Positions 45,629 to 55,990 are shown, counted from the first letter of the stretch. The stretch: DNA of 64,000 nucleotides from Pisolithus tinctorius (GCA_024663395.1 JANFAH010000080.1:1-64000), one strand, 5' to 3'. The notes: generated by a model from the letters alone, not told the origin. Made by a program: numbers and translations.

Positions 45629-45984
45629 TGTAGGGAATGTAATTTCCCTACTAGGGGAATTGTTTTATTTTGTTCATTTTATTTAGTTTTGATTCTAGGT
45701 GTTTTTTCTACTAGTGGTACTTAGATTTTCGCGTTTTGGTTGCTTAGTCAGCACTACCTAGTGACTGGCATAGTTAGTTTTCCTTAAAAAAAAAGACGAG
45801 TTACCACAGATGAGAGACGAGTCCGAGCAGGTCATTCCCTGCACCAAGACAGCCATAGAAGCCTTCAGACGACTACCAGGATCCTTGCCCAGGTTATAGA
45901 AGCCCCTTTGGCTTACTCACTCCCCTCAGATATCCCTACTCTCCTCAACTACCAGTCTTCTCTCATCAAATCAATTTTCCTACA
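45629..45984 (+). repeat. Element D LTR 2, diverged middle copy (356 bp)
   Basis: Same ends as LTRs 1 and 3 but many differences across its length, including indels in the A/T run near 45780. It is followed by the primer-like CTGGAGCCCACCGCGAGGGG. Confidence 0.88.
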
Positions 45985-46212
45985 ACTGGAGCCCACCGCG
46001 AGGGGCTTCTGTCTTAGCCTGGAACCCATCCCAACCTTCTCAGATTCGTTTTTTCAGTTTTCCTGCTCTGTTTTCGCAATTTTCAGGCTCGGTTTAGCAA
46101 GTTTCACCTCTCGGCCTCGTCTTTTCACAGTCCCATAGTCGCATTTTCGTGTTTTTCTTGCTCGCGCACATTCACATATCAAGCATTCACACTCATATTA
46201 CCCCCCGAAGTC

Positions 46213-47592
46213 ATGCTTGGCCTCAAAATTCCGTGTCGAGGCTCGCCCGAAGCTCCGAGCTTCTCTGGGCGCCCTGAGGACCTTCGAAGCTATTTTGATG
46301 ACATAATCGACTTCTGCGATGGATTCGGCCTCTCGGACGGGCTCGCGCGCATCAAATTCGCACTCAAGTATGCACCTGTTGAGTTGGTGGACCTCTGGTC
46401 CCACTTGGCAGATACCAGGAATGGAGATTGGAGTTATTTTACCTCAGAAGTGGTCCGGCTGTATCCAGAGCTGGAGGAGTCCTGCAGGAACCAATTTTTT
46501 AGACTGAAAAGTGCACTCGCAAGCTCAGACGCCATCTCGGTATCTTCCCTGGGCGAGTATTTCCGCAGCTTTTGTCATTTTTCGCTGTCTCTCGAAAAGC
46601 AGAAAGAGTCGACATCTCATCTACCTGTTGTGTTTTTTTATGGATTCCCGCCCAAATTCAGATGCGAGCTGCTCGAGTTTCTTGACTCGCCAGATCAAGA
46701 GCTTACCGTGTCTAGTCTTATGATTGCAGCTAAACGGATTCTCGCACTGAGCAGCGGCCTCTGGAAGAGCAGCAAGGTCAACACTTCATGCGCGCAGCCA
46801 TCACATGCCTCGGACAGCCACGCACCCCGCCGTTCATATTCGTTTTGCTTTTTCTGTGGACTCTTGGGGCATATTCGGGCAGGTTGCCATTCGTTCAAGT
46901 CGTATTTAGCTTCGGGAAAGTGTCTACTCATAAACGGCCGCGTTGTTCTACCTACAGGACTGGAAATACCGCGCGAAGTTGCCGGACGAACTCTACGAGA
47001 CCGTCTCGACAACTGGTCTTCGTTGACAAGCCAGTTCGAGACTCGTAGGGGCTCGTCACTTGCTCGCTCACTTTCACCCACGGCCGCACCCTCTCGAAGC
47101 GTGTTTGACACACCATCGCACGTACCTGCTCGAACGAGCATCATGTATCCTCAGACCCTACCTGCTATCCAGCTCAGGCCAGTGGTACCCGACCCGCCAG
47201 CTGTTCAGTCTCGTTGCTCGTCAGCTGAGCGCTCTCGTAGCTCACCGCACGCGCAGCCACAGTCGAGGTGGCCATGTGGCCGAGGCCAGTCGCCCTCGTG
47301 TCCTCGTTCACGCTCGCGCTCGCAGACTCAAACGGGTTTGTACATGCATTCAAAAGATGGATTCATACCGGTCCAGTCGTATACCCGCAGCTTGAAGCAG
47401 TCTCACACTCGAAGGCGCTCGTATTCATATTCGACCGGTAGCTCACTCCCTTCTTCTTCCTCGTCCTCGTCCTCGTCCTCGTGCTCGCGCTCTCACTCAC
47501 ACTCGAGGAAGGTACATTCGTACGTCCGTTCCAAGCCGAAGCGGTTGCGCAGCCGCAGTCGCGCGCCCCGGCGCTCTCGAAGAGCGCGTTAA
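46213..47592 (+). CDS. Element D Gag, copy 2 (459 aa)
   Basis: Intact frame starting MLGLKIPCRGSPEAPSFSGR, homologous to copy 1 along its length. The first 60 residues, the zinc knuckle (CFFCGLLGHIRAGC) and the SR-rich tail are very similar; residues about 70-185 differ markedly (for example LADTRNGDWSYFTSEVVRLY). The two copies are therefore old relatives, not a recent tandem duplication. A poly-Ser stretch (SSSSSSSSSS-like) precedes the final RS repeats. Role as for copy 1. Confidence 0.85.
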   Translation: MLGLKIPCRGSPEAPSFSGRPEDLRSYFDDIIDFCDGFGLSDGLARIKFALKYAPVELVDLWSHLADTRNGDWSYFTSEVVRLYPELEESCRNQFFRLKSALASSDAISVSSLGEYFRSFCHFSLSLEKQKESTSHLPVVFFYGFPPKFRCELLEFLDSPDQELTVSSLMIAAKRILALSSGLWKSSKVNTSCAQPSHASDSHAPRRSYSFCFFCGLLGHIRAGCHSFKSYLASGKCLLINGRVVLPTGLEIPREVAGRTLRDRLDNWSSLTSQFETRRGSSLARSLSPTAAPSRSVFDTPSHVPARTSIMYPQTLPAIQLRPVVPDPPAVQSRCSSAERSRSSPHAQPQSRWPCGRGQSPSCPRSRSRSQTQTGLYMHSKDGFIPVQSYTRSLKQSHTRRRSYSYSTGSSLPSSSSSSSSSSCSRSHSHSRKVHSYVRSKPKRLRSRSRAPRRSRRAR

Positions 47593-49246
47593 CGCTGTGT
47601 CACACGAGTTCTGTTATGTTTCTTTTTTCGTTTCCTTTTTGCTTATGGTTCCTACAGTATCTAGTATGGATTTAGCTACGTCATTATGCAGAGTTTTAGG
47701 TACATTATACATATTTAGTTTTTCTTTTCTTTTTGTTCTGTGTTTTACCTCCCCCCAGGCTTGAGTTGCCCGCAGAACGCTAAGTGGCATCGCACCTAGC
47801 ACCCTCCTGCGCTCTACGTGATGCCTCCCATCCGCAGATACAGTTCCGGCAAGGCACGCTGTCGACGAGGCCATCATCTCCACCGCTCGTCGCTCATCAA
47901 GGTGAATACTACCTTGTACTGAGTGCGTGTCCAGTGCGTATCTCGCTCGTTATCGCGCCGTGCCTCTCGCTTTTTGGCAGGCTCGTTCTACTCGGCGTTA
48001 GCTCTCTGTTGGTACCAAGATCGCTTGCAGGCGCCCAGCCGTTGAGGAGATATTCGCGTTTTTTTTTTGTGGATAGGTCCATTCTCAGGGTCCTGTAGTC
48101 GTATCTCGCTCGTTTCCGCGTCACGCCTCTCGCTTTTCCGCGGACTGGTACTACTCGACCAGAGCTTTCCAGAGAGCCCAAGAATGTTCCAGCGCGCTCA
48201 GTGGTTCCGGAGTTATTTCGCATTTTTGGCGCATGAGGTCTTCTGACTGTAACTCGCGCGAATTTGTGCCGCGTCTCTCGCCTTTTGGCATGCCGGTACT
48301 ACTCGACGAGACCTTTCCAGGGATACCAAGAATGTTTTGGCGCGCGCAGCGGTTTCGGAGGTATTCGCATTTTTGTGAGAAGGTCACCTCGAGGTCTTGC
48401 CGCAGTAGCTCGCACAGTTCTGCGCCGTTCCTCTCTCTTTTCGGGTCGTTCATCCCTCTCGCTGAGCCCTTCCTGGGGACACATGCTTTGTAAAATTCCG
48501 CGCAACCGTTGTCGAGATATCAGCGTTTTCGTATCCAGAGGGCTTCGAGCCAGTTTTGCATATAGCTCGGGATCGGCTGATCCAATCGGCTTATCTCCTC
48601 GTTCTCCTTGTTCGTCTACGGGTCCTCTACCGTCTCCCGGAGTTTCGTGTTGATCGTCCCAGCCGTTGTTGTGCGAGTTGACCCCTTCTCCCCACCCTCG
48701 AAGTCCTCTCATCGTATCTTGCGCACTCGGGCACCGTTCCTCTCGCTTTTCTGGAAGTCCATTCCCCTTGCGTAGCCCTTTCTGGGGACGCCTCTTCTGT
48801 CAAATTCCGCACAGCTATCGTCGAGATATGCCCATTTTCGTGGTTAGAGACACTTTCAGACAACTCCTTGATTATCTCACTCGTTTCTCGACCGGATCTC
48901 TCGCTTTTCGGGATCCTGATGCTACTATTCGACAGCTTCAGAATGGTAGCTTTTCCGTCGTCATCGCTGCAGAACTCGTGGCTACATTTGGTTTTTGGTG
49001 GATGAGGATACCTTTGGGCGGTTTTGTGGATATCTCGGGATCGGGCGCGTGGATTCTCTCCTTTCATTTTGCAAGGTCCTCGCTGCATTCCCTTCTGTCA
49101 TCATATCTTGTATCGCGGCATTCCGAGCACCCATTTTTCGTCAATGAGTCGTTGTCTCGCCTCCTCCCTCGTGACCATGGATTATTGTGTAGTCAAGCCG
49201 CCTTTGGGTTGACTGGGGACAGTCAAGATCTCGAGTACCCCTGGGA
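47593..49246 (+). repeat. Element D internal region 2, degenerate tandem repeats
   Basis: Same repeat type as internal region 1: the TCTCGCTTTT motif recurs near 47966, 48126, 48275, 48430, 48738 and 48897, with GAGACCTTTCCAGGGA-like partners. The last 350 bp (from about 48890) are much closer to the last 350 bp of region 1 than the middle is. No convincing gene. Confidence 0.63.
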
Positions 49247-49604
49247 TGTAGGGAATGTAATTTCCCTACTGGGGGAATTGTTTTATTTTGTTCATTTTAT
49301 TTAGTTTTGATTCTAGGAGTTTTTTCTGCTAGTGGTACTTAGAATTTCGCATTTTTGGTCGCTTAGTCAGCACTACCTAGTACTGGATGTAGTTAGTTTT
49401 TTTTTAAAACAATAGACGAGTTACCCCAGACGAGAGACGAGTTCGAGCAGGTCGTTTCCCTGCACCCAGACAGCCCTAGAAGCCTCCAGACGACTATCAG
49501 GGTCCTTCCCCAGGCTATAGAAGCCCCTTTGGCCTACTCTCTCCCCTCAGATCTCAGATTCCCCTACCAAACCTCTCTCTCTCTCTAAATCATCTTTTCC
49601 TACA
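49247..49604 (+). repeat. Element D LTR 3 (358 bp)
   Basis: Differs from LTR 1 at three positions (near 49271, 49318 and 49328). Followed by ACGA, the 4-bp target duplication. Confidence 0.9.
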
Positions 49605-50161
49605 ACGACTTCCTCTGCACTGAGATGGCTGCCGCTCAACTCCGCTATCAAGGTCCGGCTGATGCTAGATGCATTCCACCACCAGAGTTCAAAGTCGGTG
49701 ACCAGGCTTATGTCAAGGCCAAGTACTTCCGCTCCACCCGCCCTTCAGCTAAACTTGCGGAGAAGAACTTGGGCCCCTATACTATCATAGCTAGGCCTGG
49801 TACGCACTCTGTCACCCTCTGCTTACCTGATGCGATGCAGGCCATCCACCCTGTCTTTCACGTGTCGCAGTTAGAGCCTGCTACTCTGAACCCCTTCCCT
49901 GATCGGCACCAACCTCCACCTCCGCCTGTTGAGGTGGATGGTGACCTTGAGTACGAGATTTCGGAGATCCTCGACTCACAGGTGGATCGCCACTGCCATC
50001 ATTGTCAGTTGCTGTATCTAGTCCGCTGGGCAGGCTATGAGAATACTGAAGACGAGACCTCTTGGGTGTTGGCAACGGAGTTAGAACATGCCTCCGAGTT
50101 GTTGGCTGCTTATCATGCTCGCTATCCTCATAAACCTGGACCTTACTCACCTCCGTTGTAG
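49605..50161 (+). pseudogene. Element B integrase C-terminus and chromodomain
   Basis: Element B pol resumes after element D with MAAAQLRYQGPADARC, the integrase C-terminal region (FKVGDQAYVKAKYFRSTRPS, HPVFHVSQLEP), and a chromodomain: YEISEILDSQVDRH, LLYLVRWAGYENTEDETSW, ATELEHASELLAAYHARYP. The aromatic residues of the methyl-lysine cage (Tyr, Trp, Trp positions) are present. Chromodomains steer chromovirus insertion toward heterochromatin. The frame is open to TAG at 50159-50161. Confidence 0.9.
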
Positions 50162-50205
50162 CTTTGCTATGGCCTTCAGGGGTTCAGGCCCTAAGGGGGG
50201 GATAC

Positions 50206-51032
50206 TGTCATGACCATGACACCAGCGTAAGCCCCTAACACCTACTCCGCCCTCTTCCGACATGTTCCCATGCTTCTCTGCCCTCTTCCGACATGTTCCC
50301 ACGCTTCTCCGCCCTCCTCCGATGTGTTCCCGTGCTCCTCCAACCCTCCTGACACATCTCCACACCTCTCCGAGGTCCCCCGTCCATGTTCTGACCAACT
50401 CCACTCAACTCCGCCCTAAGGTTGGTCACATGGGCTGTCGGACTTGCGGCCCTGCATTCTAGATAGGGTTCCGCCCTCGTGTCGGTTTTCTCCATTCTTC
50501 CACTCCTTTGGTATTTACCCTCTCTTCCTTGTTGTAGTAGTTTCCTTGTCTCAGTTAAGGTCCCCGTCATCCCTACCCTCTATCCCTTGTGTCGGAAGGA
50601 CTCTAACCCACTATACACTTATTGGTTTACATTCTGTACTGCACTGCCCTTGGCCTACATCGTATATAAGGCCACATAGTACTCCGATGTAATCAGTACG
50701 AATATCAAATAAAGTCCCCACCTTCGACTCCCTCTCAGTCCCCTCCGGAGTTTCGTCTCCACTTCCTCTGAGTCCGCTCCACCTCTGAAATACGAGGGCT
50801 GAGCTCACGCAAGGGGGCAGCGCACTAGCTGAACCCAACACCCTCTCATCTGACCTCCGACCTCTGACCTCAGCCTCCGAAACTTCCCTTCATACCCCTC
50901 TGCTCACTGTTCGTCGAATATCTTGCCACCCAGTGGTCGGATTCACTTCAGACTTTGACCGCTGTACTCCGCAGCCCAACCCGCTCCAACTCCGCCCTAA
51001 GAAGGAGCCAGGGGTGTTGTCCGACCTTGACA
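50206..51032 (+). repeat. Element B 3' LTR (827 bp)
   Basis: Preceded by the purine tract AAGGGGGGGATAC. Equal in length to the 5' LTR. About 21 differences, each a CpG transition. Followed by CAAGC (51033-51037). Confidence 0.92.
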
Positions 51033-51037
51033 CAAGC

Positions 51038-51192
51038 ATGCTGAGTGATGGCTGGGTGGGGCCAGCATTTGGCAGCATGGAGGACGATGGTGACCCTAGC
51101 TGTTGGCCCCAAGCTGTGGCATTCATGGCCACTCCAAACAGTTGAAATTCAGGTTCATCTATGGCCATACCTGTATCATTGGTGCCTGGCAA
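51038..51192 (-). pseudogene. Relic Y, 5' end
   Basis: The start of relic Y, beginning MPGTNDTGMAIDEPEFQLFG at 51192 and running into element B at SLSML. It joins in frame with 29920 and below once element B and one CAAGC are removed. The first Met is a plausible start; no upstream in-frame alternative was examined beyond it. Confidence 0.5.
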
Positions 51193-51532
51193 TACCCAAG
51201 GTTTCTCTCATGGGGAGATGACTGGTGAAGGTTATTGACAGTTGTATGTTATAATGACTACTTACATTGAGTGTCCAGACTGCCTGGCCTCCACATTACT
51301 GACTTTTGCTCCATGATATTCAGTGATCTGTAGAATGTTGATAAGTTGATTGAAATCTCATTCAATTGTGTCACAATGTTGGATTTGGCTATTTGGGCTT
51401 GTTTGTCTACCAGCCAGTGTTGATGCCAGCACAATGGTTCATGAAAATATAAAATGTGGCTGCACTGCCAATGCAATTGTCAATTATCACTTGACTGCAT
51501 CACTCTTGCACCAGTACCCCACTTCCAAAAAA
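51193..51532. other. Divergent intergenic region between relics Y and Z
   Basis: 340 bp separating two diverging genes, the place for a shared promoter. I see no clear TATA box. Sequence is CpG-poor. Confidence 0.35.
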
Positions 51533-53100
51533 ATGTCCCAACAGGCTGAAAAATCCCAAACCGCCACTGCTGCTCCCTCTGTCACTCTCCTGCATGAAAT
51601 AGTCACTAATGCTGCAGACATCATCATGGTGGAGCTTTCGATGCTCCATGACCACAGGAACAAGGGATACTGGAAAAGAGCTATGCATGTCATTTGGGAA
51701 CAGTTGGTTCGTGGCATGCTGATCTATTTTTCCTCTGATATTTACAACATTCCAGACCCATGTGCGCCCTTTGGTTGAGGAACTGCCCTCGAAATTCACC
51801 ATCCCCACCCACATCATTGCCACCAAAATGGTTATGAGAGATCCAGTTGTGCTTATGGCTGAGAAGGAGTGGCTGGACTTTGACAAGATCAGAGATGCAA
51901 TGGATGCTGATGTCACGGACCATCCATGGTACCAGATTGGATGGCCTGTCAATAAGGGTAAGGGGTGCACAGTTCCATTAGAACCACTTCAGATAAGTGA
52001 CACTGCTGCCATTGCTGCTGACACTTTGGAAGAACCTCATGGCCAATCAACCAGTTGCACTGCCCCTACTGGCACTCAGCCCAGAAGTCAAAGGCTGCAG
52101 AAGTGTACAAGGTCAGTGGCAGCTAGTGATGCCGACATTTTGACAGTGACTGCTGGAGCATCCGCCGGTCATGGCCACTTGATTGCAGCTCTTGCATCCC
52201 CTGCCACTGGCTATATGCCTGTTGCCAAAGAAGACCGATGCGATAGGTGCATGGAGAAAAATCTGCCATGTGCAATCAAGCCAGGTTCTGCATGTTGGCA
52301 GTGTAGCTGCCAGAAGTACAGGTGCAGTATCTTTGCTGGAGTGAATGCCATGTGGTCACAGTCAAGGCGACCCCACAGTCATGCTGTAACTGAGGCACCT
52401 GATGGAGCAGTGGACTGTCCCCAACCTGTTGCAGCCACCCATCCCCCCAGCCAATGCCATCCTCAAAGCCCTTCACCAGGGCCATCAGCCACAATATCCT
52501 TGGAACCCACCACTCCCACATGGCAGACCTGCAAGCAGTGGGCAGCCACTAGAAGTATGACACCTGCCACTGGCAAGCCAACCACCTCGGCCACTCCAAG
52601 CTCCCATGGGAAAAGTAAGTCCTCCATTCCCTTCATTCTGCTATTCTTATTCAAGCCTAACATAGTTTTCGATGGAGTGGTGATCGTCACTCCATCCTGG
52701 CAGCAGTCAGGTCAGCAGACATCAAGCCCAGCATCCTGGGGGGCAGCAACATCCCAAAGCTGTCTCACTACCCCATCCCACCCCATGACCCCCAATGCCA
52801 CCCCCATGGAGCGTATGGAAGAGGAGATCACAGCATTGCAGCAGCAGCATATGGAGATGGCACAAGATCTCCTAGATACCCACCAGGAGCTTGCCAATAC
52901 CTAGCAGGCCCTTGCCAATACCCAGACCGAGTTGCAGACACTTTGCAATCTTGTCAAGGCCTTATGCCAGTGCCTGTACCCATTGCCACACTCCTCTCCC
53001 GATGCACCTGGACCCTCCCACCCCTCCCCCATCAGCTTTGCAATTACAAGTCATCAAGCAGTCATTCCCACTGATGGTGCAAGGATACTTGACCTTGCAC
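51533..53100 (+). pseudogene. Relic Z, 5' part: Cys-cluster and coiled-coil protein (split by family E)
   Basis: Start MSQQAEKSQTATAAPS at 51533. Intron 1 is 51707-51755 (GTTCGT...TTCCAG) and intron 2 is 52615-52665 (GTAAGT...CTAACATAG, with a CTAAC branch site). The protein has a cysteine cluster CDRCMEKNLPCAIKPGSACW then CSCQKYRCS (near 52240-52330), Ser/Thr/Pro-rich linkers, and a coiled coil MEEEITALQQQHMEMAQDLL. One TAG at 52902-52904 breaks it; this is a CAG-to-TAG change in a CpA context. It continues QALANTQTELQTL to 53100, where the LTR-like element inserts. The cluster resembles DNA-binding regions seen in multicopy basidiomycete proteins; its function is unknown. Confidence 0.6.
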
Positions 53101-54377
53101 TGTGAGTCAAAGTGTGGAAAGGCAGTATAAACCAACCAAACCAACACCAAAGACAAATAATGTGTGAGTGGTGGTTTGCCTCTGCGGAACCTGGAGTGCA
53201 GAGAAACCTAAATGTGTGGGGGGGACTTCAAGTAGAGGGCTCCTGGCACAAGTTGTCAACGAGTTACACAGGAGAGGATGAATGAATGCTGATTGAGAAG
53301 GGGATGCTGAACAGAGCAGGGGTGTTCAGCCGAAAGGACTTGGGAGTAATGGATTTCAATAGGACGTGCTCCTGGCACAAGTCAATGATGAGTTACACAG
53401 GAGTGGATGGATGACTAAACAAGAGGTTGCTGACTAAGCACTGATGATACTGCTGATGATGAATAGAGGTAGATAGACCCTTGATGGAGCCTCAACTACC
53501 AATGATATAAATGAAGACAGATAGACTCTTCCAAATGAGCCTCAACTGTCGACGACGAGATATGCTGAGCTGAGCTGACTTCTGGATTGATTCTGAATTG
53601 CTTCTTGGTAGCTAAGTACATGGGGGTTTATATACTGTGGGGGGAGCACAGCTTGTGACAAACAAGGCACAAACACTTGGTAAGTAATGAGTAAAGACTG
53701 AGTAATCACGATGAGTAAGCGAGAAATGAAAAGTAAGCAAGCAAAGAAGATTGGTAAGTACTGGCAACAAACGAGTCAAGGATAGTCAAAATATCACAAA
53801 ATGAGTCAAACAGAACCAGAAACTGAGTAAGTGCACTGATATCACATTAGGGGGTGGCGATGCAAGTTAGATCTCGGCGGAGACATCTCTAGATCCAAAG
53901 ACGGCATGACAGATGGACAGTGTTTCCAGATAGGGAAGTATTAATTCCAGAACTGAAGGGCATGAGTCAGGCGTTGTCACACACCAAAGGTGTTGTGGAC
54001 ATGGTTACAGCTGACTCTGCCTAACTCGTTGACGAGTTGCGCACAATGCCCATGCATGCAGATGAAGACTAAAGGCCTCATGCGTAGAAAGACTGTTGGA
54101 CGTGAACAGTCATCCTTCGCACAAGAACGAGTCGTCAGTGCTAAAGAGAAAAGAGGAAGCGAGTTAAGTGCGCATTAAAAGTTTTTAGCGCCCGTGTACG
54201 GCATTCCGGTTTCCATCATATCTCCGCCATTTCCAAAGATATCAACTCGGTTTGCATGCTCGCTTAAAGTGCTCAGCCCCACGATTCTTCCTTCCAAATT
54301 TGGAGAGGATCCTCGCACCCTACGCGTTTCTACAGCACTCCATCCATCAGACGCTCATTTCGCAAAGTCCATCAGTC

Positions 54378-54857
54378 ATGGCCGCCTCTTCGTCAGTCAT
54401 CTCGCTTGTCTCATTTGCCAGAGACAATGGCTATGTATATCTGCCAGGCGTTCCCACCAGCTTCCGTCCTGAAGCCCCCTGGTTCATCCCATCATTGTCA
54501 GCCCTGTCCCATCCCATGCAGCTTGGTCAGCGTGTTCTCCTTGTCAGTATGACTTCCAGAAGGACGTTCTTTGGTCACCTCAGGTCTGTCACTCGGTTAG
54601 AAAGGTCTTATGTGGTCGTTTCAGTCTCCCCTCTTGATGAAGCATATGGATCGTTCCTCCCTGCTCCCTGCACCGTCTTTATTCCAATCTCGTCCATCAT
54701 TCTTCCCGCATTGCGACAGCTGCAGTATAATCTACTGTCCTCCAGCCTCCCTGACCGCATTCATGACGAGTATGACATGCATCTTGCCTTCCTACTGCAA
54801 GATCCAGCAGAAGACATCCCCCCTTCTCCTCCTCCTCCATCAGAACCCCGTCCATGA
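54378..54857 (+). CDS. Family E embedded reading frame, copy 2
   Basis: An open frame of 159 codons from MAASSSVISLVSFARDNGY to a proline-rich end (IPPSPPPPSEPRP). An upstream in-frame extension reaches 54252, but copies 1 and 3 agree best from this Met. No domain is recognised: the middle reads TSRRTFFGHLRSVTRLERSY and LPDRIHDEYDMHLAFLLQDP. The frame precedes the predicted LTR promoter by about 0.4 kb, so it would need a different promoter. It could be a captured gene fragment. Confidence 0.45.
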   Translation: MAASSSVISLVSFARDNGYVYLPGVPTSFRPEAPWFIPSLSALSHPMQLGQRVLLVSMTSRRTFFGHLRSVTRLERSYVVVSVSPLDEAYGSFLPAPCTVFIPISSIILPALRQLQYNLLSSSLPDRIHDEYDMHLAFLLQDPAEDIPPSPPPPSEPRP

Positions 54858-55361
54858 AGTTTTTGTTAACTTCGCTGAGAGGATGAAAGGGTGGGAGACG
54901 CGATCGCGTATGCTCTCATTGCCCCACAGACCCCCAACGCCCTAGCCCCCTTTGACGCCTGACTCATGCCCTTCAATTCTGGAATTAATACTTCCCTATC
55001 TGGAAACACTGTCCATCTGTCATGCCATCTTTGGATCTAGAGATGTCTCCACCGAGATCTGACTTGCATCGCCACCCCCTAATGTGATATCAGTGCGCTT
55101 ACTCAGTTTCTGACTCCATTTGACTCATTCTGTGATATTTTGACTATCCTTGACTCGTTCATTGCCAATACTTACCAATCCTCCTTGCTTGCTTACTTTT
55201 CATTTCTCGCTTACTCATCATGATTACTCAGTCCTTACTCATTACTTACCAAGTGTTTGTGCCTTGTTTGTCACAAGCTGTGCTCCCCCCATAGTATATA
55301 AACCCCCATGTACTTAGCTACCCACAATCAATCAATCAAGAAGCAATCCAGAAGTCAGCTC

Positions 55362-55389
55362 AAAAAAAAAAAAAAAAAAAAAAAAAAAA
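55362..55389 (+). repeat. A28 homopolymer inside family E copy 2
   Basis: A run of 28 A splits two similar segments (CAATCAATCAAGAAGCAATC and CAATCAATCGAGAATCAATT). Copy 3 has no such run at this point and copy 1 has nine A. Confidence 0.8.
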
Positions 55390-55990
55390 CAATCAATCGA
55401 GAATCAATTCAGAAGCAGTCCAGCAGTCAGTCCAGTGCCTATCTCATCGTCGACAGTTGAGGCTCCACGAAGGGGTCTATCTGTCATCATTTGTATACTT
55501 GGTAGTTGAGGCTCATTTGGAAGAGTCTACCTGCCTCCATTATTCATCTGAAGCTTCCTCTTAGTCAGCAGTCTTTGTCATCCCTCCACTCCTGCGTAAC
55601 TCGTCATCGACTTGCGCCAGGAGCACATCTTATTAAAGTCCATCATCCCAAGTCCTTTCAGCTGAACACCTTTGCTCTGTTCAGCATCCCCCATCCAATC
55701 ATCACTTGCTTGTCTTCTCCTGCGTAACTCGTCGTCGACTTGCGCTAGGAGCACCTGCCATTGAAACTCCCCCCACTTTAGGTTTCTCTGCACTCCAGGT
55801 TCCGCGGAGGCAAACCACCACTCGCTTTTATTTGTCTTTTGGTGTTGGATTTGTTTGGTTTTCACCAGCATTCCACACTTTGACTCACAGCGTCAAAGGG
55901 GGTTAGGGCATTGGGGGTCTGTGGGGGAATGAGAGCATATGCAATCGCATCTCCCACCCTTTCATCCTCTCAGTGAAGTTAACAAAAACT

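Larger units (their letters stand above)
41870..49604 (+). mobile_element. Element D: triple-LTR, double-Gag non-autonomous element, 7,735 bp
   Basis: Three LTRs (41870-42227, 45629-45984, 49247-49604) separate two internal regions of 3.4 and 3.26 kb, each with one Gag gene and a repeat tract but no pol. The outer flanks share ACGA (41866-41869, 49605-49608), and removal restores element B's integrase frame. The outer LTRs differ at only three positions, none of them CpG type, so the unit is the youngest here. The middle LTR is clearly more diverged. Each LTR begins TGTAGGGAATG, ends TTCCTACA and is followed by CTGGAGCCCAC, as in element C. Confidence 0.87.
29921..51032 (+). mobile_element. 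Element B: Ty3/gypsy chromovirus inflated by two nested elements
   Basis: 827-bp LTRs (TGTCATGACC...CTTGACA) at 29921-30747 and 50206-51032 are flanked by the 5-bp duplication CAAGC (29916-29920, 51033-51037). Gag, protease and reverse transcriptase run to 33750, where element C begins; integrase resumes at 40763, is cut again by element D at 41870-49604, and a chromodomain ends the polyprotein at 50161. RNase H is missing between the parts flanking element C. The LTRs differ at about 21 positions, all CpG transitions. The unit splits relic Y. Without C and D it would be about 6.4 kb. Confidence 0.93.
53975..55889 (+). mobile_element. LTR-like element, family E copy 2, nested (1,915 bp)
   Basis: A plus-strand copy, TGTCACACACC to GACTCACA, inserted into copy 3 with an exact 4-bp duplication GCGT (53971-53974, 55890-55893). 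TATA box GTATATAAACCCCC near 55294. Its insertion produces the Y'-X-Y-X' inverted arrangement of the region. It holds an uninterrupted copy of the family reading frame. Confidence 0.82.

Noticed and set aside
44736..49304. Open frames of 187 and 212 codons in the element D repeat tracts
   Set aside because: They follow the repeat, are not conserved between the two internal regions in the same form, and similar-length frames occur on the opposite strand.
29921..51032. A single 21-kb functional retrotransposon
   Set aside because: It is an ordinary chromovirus of about 6.4 kb with two later LTR elements inside and with inactivating mutations.
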